Assembly (NCBI RefSeq): GCF_015482765.1 | Contig: NZ_JADMLB010000071.1 | Span: 62,001 to 126,000 of the forward strand | Direction: 5' to 3' | Length of the DNA: 64,000 nucleotides | Origin: Halodesulfovibrio sp. | GTDB lineage: Bacteria > Desulfobacterota > Desulfovibrionia > Desulfovibrionales > Desulfovibrionaceae | In this document: positions 1 through 8,479 of the stretch, one piece after another | How the letters are laid out: each line of letters opens with the position of its first letter | How positions within the stretch are numbered: position 1 is the first letter of the stretch | Translations under genes and position numbers: made by a program | The notes under the pieces: generated by a model | Told to the model about the DNA's origin: nothing | Databases searched by the model: none | Seen by the model: the letters and a program-made list of their open reading frames with translations, nothing else

Positions 1-287
1 ATGCCTGCAACAATAACAACAAATGCACCTGTAGGACCGCCAATCTGGAAGCGTGAACCGCCAATGGCAGAGATAATAAATCCAGCTACAATTGCTGTAA
101 AAAGGCCTTTTTCCGGAGTACAGCCGCTGGCGATGGCAAAAGCCATAGCTAATGGCAAGGCGACAATGCCTACTGTTGAGCCGGAAACGACATCTTTGAC
201 AAATTGTGAAAGATTATAGCCTGAAGAGAGGGTATTGAGTAACGCAGGGCGAAATGTTCGCCTGCTGAAGAGAGCGTGTGAACGCAC
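1..287 (-). CDS. SulP family anion transporter, N-terminal part (cut by window edge)
   Basis: The minus strand opens with a GTG codon at 287-285, preceded by a clean GGAGG eight bases upstream, and stays open to base 1, giving about 95 residues. The protein contains [19 protein letters not shown], then [14 protein letters not shown], then [13 protein letters not shown]. These are hallmark stretches of the first membrane segments of SulP (SLC26-like) permeases, which move sulfate or other anions, often with sodium or protons. The C-terminal STAS domain would lie outside the window. With sat and dsr genes only 6 kb away a sulfate substrate is attractive, but SulP proteins also carry bicarbonate and other anions, so the substrate is inference. 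No in-frame ATG fits better than the GTG start. Confidence 0.85.
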   Translation of the reverse strand, partial: MRSHALFSRRTFRPALLNTLSSGYNLSQFVKDVVSGSTVGIVALPLAMAFAIASGCTPEKGLFTAIVAGFIISAIGGSRFQIGGPTGAFVVIVAG

Positions 288-1007
288 AGTGTATCCTCCA
301 TGAGATAATTAAACACATAGGGTAGGACACAGGCGCGGTCCGTTTGAAATTTCGGATCGGTCTGGAGGTCTTCGCCGTATATTGAATATAAAACAACTTG
401 AAAAACAAGGGGTCTACGATTCAATAACTGTTTGTAATACATTGAAAAAATAAAACAAAAAGTACGCGCGTACTCACTTTTTAAAAGCGAGACGAAGGGT
501 TAATAGTGAGTTTTTCTGAATGATGCAAGGAAGATTTTTGTACAAAAATGACAACGTCGAATTAAACATTAATGTTAAACTGCAAAACAAAAATGTAGAT
601 TCACTGTACATTATTGTAAAAAAGACTATTGTACCGCTGCTATGTACGGTTTTCTATAACAGGTTGAAAGTGCTGTTTTTTGTCAGAAACGTAAAAAATA
701 TGCATTACAGTGCTTGACCTTGTCTCACCTGAGCGTGTACTTGGTGCTGACTATAAAGATTAATCGCGCAACTGTACAAGCTAGTATCGTTACTGTCTCG
801 CTGCACACAACTTTGTTGGTTTTACATTATAAAATAATAGTAGCCCTGCAAAGAGCGGATAGTGCCGTCACGCTTTTTATTCTTTCAAGTATCACTAGTA
901 AAAGTGTTAACCGCTCTGTTTCAAAAATGGTTGAAGCAGGGAACGGGCACTGTTGTTTGTTCTAAGGTGTAGGCGCGAGCACAAATGACCTATGGGGGTT
1001 ATACATT
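288..1007. other. Divergent intergenic region with palindromes
   Basis: This 720-base AT-rich stretch separates the SulP gene (minus) from the permease gene (plus). I see no convincing gene: the short open frames lack ribosome-binding sites and recognisable protein sequence. It holds a perfect 14-bp palindrome at 461-474, a 12-bp palindrome AACATTAATGTT at 565-576, and an inverted pair ACTCACT/AGTGAGT (about 472-518) followed by a short T run. These may be operators or a weak terminator. No strong sigma-70 promoter stands out. Confidence 0.5.
461..474. promoter_or_regulatory. 14-bp perfect palindrome, candidate operator
   Basis: AGTACGCGCGTACT reads identically on both strands and lies about 175 bases upstream of the SulP start codon, in otherwise AT-rich DNA. 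Such a site could bind a dimeric regulator. No regulator is identified, so the function is inference. Confidence 0.3.
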
Positions 1008-2183
1008 ATGAAGTCACAATCTCTGGACGCAGTCTGTGTTGTAGCCGGTACCACGATTGGTGCGGGCATGCTTGGTTTACCAATGGCTATTGGTTTTCTA
1101 GGCTTTAAAGTCAGCATGGTACTGCTTCTGGTCATGTGGGCTCTGGCATTCTACACTTCGCTTCTTTTGCTTGAAGTAAATCTTCAGCTCGGTGCGGGCT
1201 TGAATGTAAATATGATGGTTAAGAAAGTTCTTGGCAGATGGGGGCAGGTAATTGCCGTTGTTTGTCTGGCTTTCCTTTTATATGCAGTTCTTGTGGCATA
1301 CGTAACAGCAATGGGTGGCATTATTGCCCGTGCAATTGGTGTCAACGGTGATCCGTTCAGCACCGGTGTTTGTGCCGTAGCCTTTGCTGTGGCCATGGCA
1401 GTCATTATCTTCCTTGGCACTAATGCTATTGTACGCTTCAACAGCTTGTTCTTCCTGAGCATGCTTGGCGCTATGGCAATTGCTTTTGCGACTCTTAGCA
1501 CAACTGTTGATGTTCATGTTCTGATGGATGTAGCTCCGGATTACAAATACCTTGTAGGTGCTATTCCGGTTTTATTTGCTTCCTTCTCTTTCCACTTCTG
1601 TATCCCTAGCGTGACATCCGTTGTAGGTACAAATACCAAGCAGCTCGTCCGCATTATGTTCTGGGGAACTTTGCTTCCTCTTCTTTGTTACATGCTGTGG
1701 TTGTTCCTTTCTCTCGGTAGCGTGCCGATGGATCAGATCGTAAACATGAGCGGTAGCGTTGACTCCTTGATTAAGTCTATGTGCAACGGTTCTGTTGTTA
1801 TTCAGACTATTCTTTCTGTCTTCGCGGCATTTGCTCTTATTACTTCTTTCTTCGGGGTCGCACTGTCTTTATTTGACCTGATGGCGGAGACCCTGCGTCG
1901 CGGTAATACAAGTAAAGAGCGCCTTGGAACAACATTCATTGTATTCATTCCAGTACTGATTGCATCCCTGCTTGCTCCGGGTGGCTTTATTGCTGCGCTG
2001 GCTCATGCTGGTGCTGCATTAGCAGTTATTTGTATCTTGCTGCCATGCGCAATGAGTTACAAACTTCGTCGTGAAGCAAAATCTGCTGCAAAGAAGATTG
2101 CGTACATGACTCCAGGTGGTAGCATGGGTATTGCAACCGCAGCTGTATGCGGCGTTGTTATCCTTGTTGCAAACTACATCTAG
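1008..2183 (+). CDS. Aromatic amino acid permease (HAAAP family, TyrP/Mtr-like)
   Basis: This 391-residue, very hydrophobic protein has about eleven membrane segments and the signature GTTIGAGMLGLP at residues 14-25, typical of the hydroxy/aromatic amino acid permease family (TyrP, Mtr, TnaB). It would import tyrosine or tryptophan with protons across the cytoplasmic membrane. The length matches the family (about 400 residues). The ATG has a GGGGG tract about eight bases upstream. The gene stands alone, divergent from SulP and convergent with the betaine operon, with its own terminator right after the stop. The exact substrate cannot be told from sequence. Confidence 0.85.
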   Translation: MKSQSLDAVCVVAGTTIGAGMLGLPMAIGFLGFKVSMVLLLVMWALAFYTSLLLLEVNLQLGAGLNVNMMVKKVLGRWGQVIAVVCLAFLLYAVLVAYVTAMGGIIARAIGVNGDPFSTGVCAVAFAVAMAVIIFLGTNAIVRFNSLFFLSMLGAMAIAFATLSTTVDVHVLMDVAPDYKYLVGAIPVLFASFSFHFCIPSVTSVVGTNTKQLVRIMFWGTLLPLLCYMLWLFLSLGSVPMDQIVNMSGSVDSLIKSMCNGSVVIQTILSVFAAFALITSFFGVALSLFDLMAETLRRGNTSKERLGTTFIVFIPVLIASLLAPGGFIAALAHAGAALAVICILLPCAMSYKLRREAKSAAKKIAYMTPGGSMGIATAAVCGVVILVANYI

Positions 2184-2202
2184 TTCTCTGATATAAAAAA
2201 GC

Positions 2203-2237
2203 AGCCCCGCTTTCTTTTGAAGGCGGGGCTTTTTTTA
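2203..2237 (+). terminator. Rho-independent terminator after the permease gene
   Basis: AGCCCCGC pairs with GCGGGGCT around a short loop and is followed by a run of seven Ts. It lies between two convergent genes and probably serves the permease; the A-rich 5' flank could let it also work for proX on the minus strand. Confidence 0.85.
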
Positions 2238-2250
2238 TTTGGGGAAGTCA

Positions 2251-3270
2251 CTAGCGAATGGTACGGCGTGCTTGATCGAGCCAGCTGTTCCAAACGTCTT
2301 GGTTCTCTTCAATCCACTTGTTAGCGTGGCGTTCAATATCCCTTGGCGACTTTTCACCTTCCATTAGTTTTGCATACTGGGTGCTTAAGTCAGAAATATT
2401 GATAGTGAACAGTTCAAGAAATTTTCGTGCAGGAGGATTCTGTTCAAGGAATTTATTGTTTGCCACAACACGGATGTCTGCAACGCTGAATCCCATATTA
2501 ATCGGGTTAGTTGCTGCACCGTCGACATCGTTTAAGCGCATAAGTTTTTTGGCATCCTTGTCGTCAGATGTCGGGATATTAAATGGAACATTGATCCAAA
2601 CAACATCCTCACCCGGTTTGAGTTTGTATACTGTCCAGCTTGGAGTCCATGTGTAGTAAAAAATAGGTTCACCGCTGTTGAATGCGGCAATGTTTGCTGC
2701 CATGCCTGCTTCGTACGAAGCACTGACTTGTTCGACATCGTCTTTAAGACCATATTCTTCAAGGTGCCTTTTTATAACTTTAACGCTTTCCCAACCATGA
2801 GGGGCACCTGTGAGGTCTGCCTTCCCGTCACCGTCTTTATCGAAAGCTTTGCGAACTTCTGGACGTTTAAAGTCTTCCAACGATTTAATATTAAGAGCGT
2901 CTGCATGCTTTTTATCGACCATATAGCCTTGTAGAGCCTGTTTTTCGAGAACATAGCCGATGGGAGAGATCGTATCTTTAAAACGCTCTAAGTGATTGTT
3001 TTGAAGCGGAAGCCATGCGTTTGCCCAGTAGTCAACATCGCCGAGAGAGAGTGTTTTGTAAAACAGCGCTACAGGAAGTTCTTTAGGCTTTTTTACGGTG
3101 TAGCCAAGTTCTTTCAAGCCTTTTTCAACAATAAGGGCATGAAAGTAGCCTGTAGACCATGTAGCACGTGCTGGCCGGATCGTAATGCCTTTACCAGGGT
3201 GCATGTTAATGGCGAATGCAGGAACCGCCAGACATACAAAGAGTACTGTGAATGCAATTTTTTTTAACAT
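2251..3270 (-). CDS. proX: Glycine betaine/proline ABC transporter, substrate-binding protein
   Basis: A periplasmic binding protein of the OpuAC family (about 339 residues). The N-terminus MLKKIAFTVLFVCLAVPAFA is a typical signal peptide. The mature part begins with a long GKGITIRPARATWSTGYF stretch, as in ProX, and is rich in Trp and Tyr, which form the aromatic cage for quaternary ammonium compounds. The start is placed at 3270: an upstream in-frame ATG (3279) directly abuts the GGAGG, whereas the ATG at 3270 sits nine bases from it. It is the last gene of proV-proW-proX, 45 bases after proW. Choline is an alternative ligand. Confidence 0.88.
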   Translation of the reverse strand: MLKKIAFTVLFVCLAVPAFAINMHPGKGITIRPARATWSTGYFHALIVEKGLKELGYTVKKPKELPVALFYKTLSLGDVDYWANAWLPLQNNHLERFKDTISPIGYVLEKQALQGYMVDKKHADALNIKSLEDFKRPEVRKAFDKDGDGKADLTGAPHGWESVKVIKRHLEEYGLKDDVEQVSASYEAGMAANIAAFNSGEPIFYYTWTPSWTVYKLKPGEDVVWINVPFNIPTSDDKDAKKLMRLNDVDGAATNPINMGFSVADIRVVANNKFLEQNPPARKFLELFTINISDLSTQYAKLMEGEKSPRDIERHANKWIEENQDVWNSWLDQARRTIR

Positions 3271-3315
3271 AGGGGACATCCTCCAAAGAAAGTGTTTCTC
3301 CGTAAAAAATACAGC

Positions 3316-4149
3316 TTAGTATCGTTTTTTTGCAGCAGCTTGAGTGATTCTATCGAGCATGACAGCCATGAGTACGATTCCAATACCACCGATTGCAGCA
3401 ATACCAATGTCCAATGAGTTAAGTCCCAGTACTACCGGTGAGCCAAGACCGCCTGCGCCGATAAGAGCAGCCACAACAACCATGGACAGTGCCATCATGA
3501 TAGTTTGGTTTAATCCTGCCAGTATTGTTGGAAGTGCCAAAGGGATTTGTACTTTAGCAAGTACCTGCCAGTTTGTTGCGCCGAAGGCTTCAGCTGCTTC
3601 AACAAGTTCTCGTGGAACTTGTCGTATGCCGAGTCCTGTTAAACGGACAATTGGTGGTAGCGCGAAAATAATGGTGGCAAGAACACCGGCGGCGTTGCCG
3701 ATAGAAAAAAGCATTACAATAGGAACAAGGTACACGAATGACGGCGTCGTTTGCATTGCGTCGAGAATTGGTCGAATAATTCGTTCAAAACGGTCATTTT
3801 TCCCAGCACAGATGCCGAGGGGAACCCCCGCGATAATGCAGAAAAGTACAGACGATACAACCATAGCTAACGTGGTCATTGTATCTTCCCATAGTCCTAG
3901 TAATCCGACAAAGACTAGTGACAGAACAGAGAATAGGGATACTCTCCATCCGGCAATACGCCACGCAATGAGTAATACAGCCGCAATAATGATGAGGGGG
4001 TGAAGTGCGTTCAGCCCATGGTCAATACCATTAAGAGTTTGTTCAACCGGCCATTTAAGTTTGAGGAAAAGAGCCCTGTGATTATCCACGAGCCAGTTGA
4101 TGCCGTCGGTTATCCAGACATCCAGCGGAATAACTTTATCTTCAAACAT
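3316..4149 (-). CDS. proW: Glycine betaine/proline ABC transporter, permease
   Basis: A 277-residue inner-membrane permease of the binding-protein-dependent transport family. The EAA loop that contacts the ATPase is visible as EAAEAFGATNWQVLAKVQIP, with about six or seven membrane helices, and the N-terminal 60 residues are soluble as in ProW. The start codon lies one base after the proV stop, so the two are translationally coupled. It forms the channel of the osmoprotectant importer with ProV and ProX. Confidence 0.9.
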   Translation of the reverse strand: MFEDKVIPLDVWITDGINWLVDNHRALFLKLKWPVEQTLNGIDHGLNALHPLIIIAAVLLIAWRIAGWRVSLFSVLSLVFVGLLGLWEDTMTTLAMVVSSVLFCIIAGVPLGICAGKNDRFERIIRPILDAMQTTPSFVYLVPIVMLFSIGNAAGVLATIIFALPPIVRLTGLGIRQVPRELVEAAEAFGATNWQVLAKVQIPLALPTILAGLNQTIMMALSMVVVAALIGAGGLGSPVVLGLNSLDIGIAAIGGIGIVLMAVMLDRITQAAAKKRY

Positions 4150-4150
4150 G

Positions 4151-5398
4151 CTAGGCTCCTTCTGTTGTCAGTATGTCCGTATTATCTGTGTTGTCACTGC
4201 TTCGATGCAAGGTGTTCAGGAAGCGCGCCTTGGAAACAACACCTTTAAACTTGTTGTTACTATCTGTCACAGGCACAGGGTTCTGGCTTTGTGCCACCAG
4301 TGGAAGAATATCTTGCATGCTGTCATCTTCGTTAACAGCCTCAATATTTTGAAGGAAGGCATCCCGCAGTGTTCTGTCGGGATTTTTTTCTTTGAGCAGT
4401 TCGACGATTGAATCTGTAGAGACAACCCCTTGCAATCTGTGTTGCGGGTCGAGCACAAACGCATAGTCACGTTCACTTGCACTAAGTATTTCATGTGCAG
4501 CTCTTAAGTTTCCGCCCTTTGTAATGATAATAGTAGGGTGGGACTTTGATACTATGTCTTTTGCGCTGAGAACACTGGTGGGATCTACCCCTTTGAAGAA
4601 TGCCTTTACATAATCGTTGGCTGGATTTTGCAGGACGTCTTCAGGTGTTCCCACTTGAATGAGCTTGCCGCCTTCCATGATGCCTATGCGGTCACCAATG
4701 CGAAGAGCTTCATTAAGGTCATGCGAAATGAAGATAATTGTTCGTCGGTATTTTTCTTGAAGCATTAAAAGCTCGTCCTGCATTTCAGTACGAATGAGGG
4801 GATCAAGAGCAGAAAAAGCTTCATCCATGAGCATAATTTCTGGATCAACAGCCAGCCCACGGGCAAGCCCGACACGTTGTTGCATGCCGCCGCTAAGATT
4901 CTCTGGCTTACAGTTTTCCCAACCGGATAAACCAACTTGCTCTAACGCTTGAAGAGCTCTTTTAGAACGTTCCTGTTTTGCCACTCCGGCAAGCTCAAGG
5001 CCAAACGCTGCGTTTTCTAAAACAGATAGGTGCGGCATAAGGGCGAAGGATTGGAACACCATACTCATATTATGGAGTCTGAACTGAACCAGTTCATCAT
5101 GCGTCATGGTAGTAATATTTTTTCCACGCATGGTAACGCTTCCGGAGTTTGGTTCAATCAGCCTATTCAGCATACGGACGAGTGTAGATTTTCCCGAGCC
5201 AGAAAGCCCCATTATGACGAAAATTTCTCCTTCATACACTGAAAATGATGCGTCATGAACGCCTACGGTTAGTCCTGTTTTTTGAAAAATATCTTCTTTA
5301 GAGATGCCTTGTTCTAGTAACGGCAAGGCTCGTTTAGGATTCGCTCCAAAAATTTTAGTAAGATGTTCAACTTCAAGCATCACCTGTGGGGATGTCAT
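4151..5398 (-). CDS. proV: Glycine betaine/proline ABC transporter, ATP-binding protein with CBS domains
   Basis: This 415-residue ATPase has Walker A GLSGSGKST, signature LSGGMQQRV, Walker B IMLMDEAFSALD and the switch histidine in FISHD. About 130 residues after the ATPase domain form a tandem CBS pair, which in OpuA/ProV proteins senses ionic strength. It is the first gene of the minus-strand operon and powers osmoprotectant import. AAGGAAG precedes the ATG. Transcription is probably induced by high osmolarity, as for family members, but I cannot point to a specific operator. Confidence 0.9.
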   Translation of the reverse strand: MTSPQVMLEVEHLTKIFGANPKRALPLLEQGISKEDIFQKTGLTVGVHDASFSVYEGEIFVIMGLSGSGKSTLVRMLNRLIEPNSGSVTMRGKNITTMTHDELVQFRLHNMSMVFQSFALMPHLSVLENAAFGLELAGVAKQERSKRALQALEQVGLSGWENCKPENLSGGMQQRVGLARGLAVDPEIMLMDEAFSALDPLIRTEMQDELLMLQEKYRRTIIFISHDLNEALRIGDRIGIMEGGKLIQVGTPEDVLQNPANDYVKAFFKGVDPTSVLSAKDIVSKSHPTIIITKGGNLRAAHEILSASERDYAFVLDPQHRLQGVVSTDSIVELLKEKNPDRTLRDAFLQNIEAVNEDDSMQDILPLVAQSQNPVPVTDSNNKFKGVVSKARFLNTLHRSSDNTDNTDILTTEGA

Positions 5399-5797
5399 TT
5401 AACTTCCTTTGTCTTACAAACCGTAGAAAGAGCCTTGATTCATAATAGGTTCGTTATACACCTGAGCCAGAAAAAGCATATTTGCATTTAAAAAAAGGCA
5501 CTATGCAATGCGGGTGTCTCATTTTACCCCGAAAATATGCAACTTCATACAAGGTAAGCAGCAGCAATTGTAATACGCCGCAGGTTCTGGAGTTCGGAGG
5601 GGGGGGAGCGTGAGTTGAAAAGGAAAACGAGACATATTGCCGCATTTTTAGGCGCTTATATGAAAGCCATATTGCTCTGCTGCTTATAAACTAGGTAGCG
5701 TAGTCTAAAACATGCTCGATGTGTATTAAATTCCAAAGAAAAATTATGTCATTATAGGTGGGACTGAAATGAACAAAGACTTTGAGCTGGGAAGGAA
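5399..5797. other. Upstream region of the betaine operon, no gene seen
   Basis: About 400 bases upstream of proV. It contains a run of eight or more Gs near 5597-5605 and several AT-rich patches that could hold the proV promoter, but no promoter pair with good spacing was found. One short minus-strand open frame (5454-5645) has no ribosome-binding site and no protein-like features. Confidence 0.4.
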
Positions 5798-6055
5798 TTA
5801 CGAAGAAAATATTGAGTGTAAAACAGAACGCAATGCTGCTTTATTCTGTTTCTTTTGATTGCGGGAGGGTGACATAGCATCAATATTGCGTTGTGCTAGT
5901 GTGTTGATCAGGTCAGGAAGTTCTACAGGAGTCCTTTCATGGGTTGCCAGATCATTGTTATAGAAAGGGGAAGGAAAAGAAGTAGGGGCATTGTCATTAG
6001 AGGAGCTACAATGACGTGCGTGTTGTAATAATGTGGTTGGGATATATTTTTTCAT
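5798..6055 (-). CDS. Small hypothetical protein (doubtful)
   Basis: An 85-codon open frame beginning MKKYIPTTLLQHARH. It is polar, rich in Ser, Asn and Pro, without cysteine pairs, membrane helices or any family signature that I recognise. No Shine-Dalgarno sequence precedes the ATG. It lies between proV and the end of the dsr operon, upstream of the dsrP terminator on the other side. It may be a lineage-specific small protein or chance. Confidence 0.3.
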   Translation of the reverse strand: MKKYIPTTLLQHARHCSSSNDNAPTSFPSPFYNNDLATHERTPVELPDLINTLAQRNIDAMSPSRNQKKQNKAALRSVLHSIFSS

Positions 6056-6093
6056 AATGTGTTAAAATTGAACGAATAAAAAATTTGTATGTA

Positions 6094-6125
6094 TAAAAAA
6101 AGGGTCTGTCTAAAAGACAGACCCT
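6094..6125 (-). terminator. Rho-independent terminator of the dsr operon
   Basis: On the minus strand AGGGTCTGTCT pairs perfectly with AGACAGACCCT around a three-base loop and is followed by seven Ts. It lies about 25 bases after the dsrP stop codon and marks the end of the dsrMKJOP transcript. Confidence 0.92.
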
Positions 6126-6147
6126 AATTTTTCTTGGAAAAGAAAGA

Positions 6148-7311
6148 TTACAGAGTGCCTGCTTCTTTCTTAACGTCGATAGCGATTTTCCAAAGGATGG
6201 ACACAATGAATGCACCCACACCGAAGATGCCGAGAGAGATCAGCAGCTCAGGTACAGTAGGAGCGTATGTTGCCCAAGTCTCAAATGGTGATGGTGCGAA
6301 ACCACCAACGATGAGACCAAGACCTTTGTCAATCCAAGTTGCGAGAACGAGCATGCCGAGAGCCCATGGAAGGATCTTCATGTTTTCGCGCAGGGAAGTA
6401 GGAATGAGCAATGCAAGGCTAGCGATAGCGAAGATTGCGCCAATCCACATCCAGTAAGTTACCCAAGGAAGACCCTGTTCTGTACCTGCGAAGAGGTAGT
6501 GAAGCGGGTGCATGTGACCTGGGATGTTGGAGTAGAATGCGGTGAATACTTCACAGAGGAAGAAGAACACGTTGATGCACATTGCGTAGGTAATGATAAT
6601 GGTAAGAGTTTTAATAGCTTCTTTACCAATTTCAAATTTAGCAAGTTTCTTCACAACCATAAGGAGGAGAAGAAGAAGTGCTGGACCTGCGCAGAATGCA
6701 GACGCGAGGAAGCGAGCAGCCAGAATAGCAGTGAGCCAGTAGTGACGACCCGGAAGACCCTGTGAAAGGAACGCAGTAACGGTGTGGATAGAGAACGCCC
6801 AAATTACAGAGGTGTAAATGAGGTATTTTACCCAGTTAGGGTAAGCAACCTGGAAACGTTCGCACTCAAGAGTTTTCCAACCGATGATAGCGTTAAGGCA
6901 AAGGTACCCGATAAGAACCAGCATGTCGTAGAACATAACGGAGTTCGGAGTCGGGTGCAGCATTACGTTCAGCATACGCTGAGGCATACCCATATCAACA
7001 ACGATAAAGAGCATACACATAACAACTGCGCCGATTGCCATGAATTCACCAAAAATGATGATCTTTTTAAAGTGCTTGTAGCCGTGGAAGTATGCTGGGA
7101 GAACCAGCATAACAGCGGAAGCAGCAATACCTACAAGGTAGGTAAACTGGGCAATGTAGAAGCCCCAGGTTACGTCACGGTTCATGCCTGTAAGGCCGAG
7201 ACCGTATTTAAGCTGGAACAAGTAGGTGATTACACCAACGCCGATAATACCGCCAAGGAAAGCCAACCACATGTAGTACTTTGGAGATCCTTTCAAAACT
7301 TTTTCGAGCAT
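6148..7311 (-). CDS. dsrP: DsrMKJOP complex, integral membrane subunit DsrP
   Basis: A 387-residue NrfD/PsrC-family membrane protein with about ten hydrophobic helices and no cofactor-binding motifs. DsrP passes electrons between the menaquinone pool and the periplasmic iron-sulfur subunit DsrO in the sulfite-reduction complex of sulfate reducers. It is the last gene of the operon, nine bases after dsrO, with a terminator 25 bases downstream. The NrfD family also serves other respiratory complexes, but the dsrM-K-J-O context fixes the identity. Confidence 0.93.
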   Translation of the reverse strand: MLEKVLKGSPKYYMWLAFLGGIIGVGVITYLFQLKYGLGLTGMNRDVTWGFYIAQFTYLVGIAASAVMLVLPAYFHGYKHFKKIIIFGEFMAIGAVVMCMLFIVVDMGMPQRMLNVMLHPTPNSVMFYDMLVLIGYLCLNAIIGWKTLECERFQVAYPNWVKYLIYTSVIWAFSIHTVTAFLSQGLPGRHYWLTAILAARFLASAFCAGPALLLLLLMVVKKLAKFEIGKEAIKTLTIIITYAMCINVFFFLCEVFTAFYSNIPGHMHPLHYLFAGTEQGLPWVTYWMWIGAIFAIASLALLIPTSLRENMKILPWALGMLVLATWIDKGLGLIVGGFAPSPFETWATYAPTVPELLISLGIFGVGAFIVSILWKIAIDVKKEAGTL

Positions 7312-7320
7312 GATGGCCTC

Positions 7321-8097
7321 CTAAATTATGTAGAATACACCAGGCTCAGTGCCTAATGCAGGTTTACGACGGAGGGTGTAGTTCTCTTCAAGCAACTTAC
7401 GAACTTCAGACTCAGGGTCGGAAAGGTCGCCGAAGTGAATTTTACCCGGAGCGGCTTCAACACAAGCTGGAAGCTTGCCTTCATCAAGACGTTCAACGCA
7501 GAAGTTACACTTTTCAACTACACCGATCATACGGGTAGGGAACTTAGGGTTGATGTCTTTGATGTAAGGACGAGGATCAGTGAAGTTGAATGAACGCGCG
7601 CCGAATGGGCAGCCAGCCATGCAGAAACGACAACCGATGCAGCGATGGTAGTCCATAGCAACGATGCCGTTCTCAAGCTTGTAAGTAGCCTGAGTTGGAC
7701 ATACGCGAACACATGGAGGGTTTTCGCAATGGTTGCAGAGCATGAAGTATTCGCGATCTTCAATTTCTTTAGACTGATACTTGTTTTTAGTTTCAGTGAA
7801 GGTGTGCTCGTATGCGTCTTTCCAAATCCACTTGATTTCAGATTTACCTGGAATGTTCGGGATGTTGTGCGCATGGTTACAAGCATTGATGCAAGCATCA
7901 AAGTCTTCTTTAGAAGCAAACTCACGAGTATCGATAACCATAGCCCAGCGCTTAGCTTTAAGCGCAAGAGCGTCTTCTTTATAACTAGGTTTAACAGCAG
8001 CAGCTGCTTTGGTCATGCCACCAGCGGCAAGCTGAGCACCAAGACCTGCAACAGAAAGGCTGGCAACCTTAAGGAATTGTCTTCTGCTACGTTTCAT
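7321..8097 (-). CDS. dsrO: DsrMKJOP complex, periplasmic iron-sulfur subunit DsrO
   Basis: A 258-residue ferredoxin-like protein. The N-terminus RSRRQFLKVASLSVAG is a twin-arginine (Tat) signal, so the folded protein is exported to the periplasm. Several Cys clusters for 4Fe-4S centres are visible, including CNHCENPPCVRVCP, CIGCRFCMAGCP and CNFCVERLDEGKLPAC, the typical DMSO-reductase-type electron-transfer pattern. Its ATG overlaps the dsrJ stop by one base (TAATG). It links DsrJ haems with DsrP in the membrane. Confidence 0.94.
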   Translation of the reverse strand: MKRSRRQFLKVASLSVAGLGAQLAAGGMTKAAAAVKPSYKEDALALKAKRWAMVIDTREFASKEDFDACINACNHAHNIPNIPGKSEIKWIWKDAYEHTFTETKNKYQSKEIEDREYFMLCNHCENPPCVRVCPTQATYKLENGIVAMDYHRCIGCRFCMAGCPFGARSFNFTDPRPYIKDINPKFPTRMIGVVEKCNFCVERLDEGKLPACVEAAPGKIHFGDLSDPESEVRKLLEENYTLRRKPALGTEPGVFYII

Positions 8098-8477
8098 TAT
8101 TCATTCCCCTTAGGCGGAACGTGGCAAGTCCAACAGTATGGTTCCACGGCGTTCTCAAGGTGACAGGTGTCACAGAACTCAGCCTTATTGGTATGACAGC
8201 TCATACAGGTTTTCTGCAGGCTTGCTTCCCATGTTGCACCGTTAGATGCAACATAAACACGCTTGCCGTCACGAAGTGCAGAGTCGCGCCACTGGTTCAG
8301 AAGAGTCATGTGCTCAGCGCGCATAAACTCAACAGGCTCAATGCACTGCTTTTGGTCAGCAGGCAGGCTCAGTTTAGGACCATTGTAGTCTTTGGAAGCC
8401 AGATTGCCCCAGAAAGGGTAAGAAAAAACGGCTAAAAAGATTACCAGTCCGGAGATAACATACTTGCTGTTATACAT
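8097..8477 (-). CDS. dsrJ: DsrMKJOP complex, triheme cytochrome c DsrJ
   Basis: A 126-residue protein with an uncleaved hydrophobic N-terminal anchor (residues 7-25) and three haem-c motifs, CMSCH (91-95), CDTCH (102-106) and CWTCH (115-119). DsrJ is known for one haem with an unusual Cys/His ligation; Cys45 here lies in the region where that ligand is expected, which is an inference. It faces the periplasm and sits between dsrK and dsrO in the operon with almost no spacing. Confidence 0.95.
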   Translation of the reverse strand: MYNSKYVISGLVIFLAVFSYPFWGNLASKDYNGPKLSLPADQKQCIEPVEFMRAEHMTLLNQWRDSALRDGKRVYVASNGATWEASLQKTCMSCHTNKAEFCDTCHLENAVEPYCWTCHVPPKGNE

Positions 8478-8479
8478 GA

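Noticed and set aside
1-219. Plus-strand open frame of 72 codons at the window start
   Set aside because: It is the antisense shadow of the SulP gene, whose family motifs are clear on the minus strand.
520-965. Two short plus-strand frames (65 and 83 codons)
   Set aside because: AT-driven sequence, no ribosome-binding sites, no protein-like composition.
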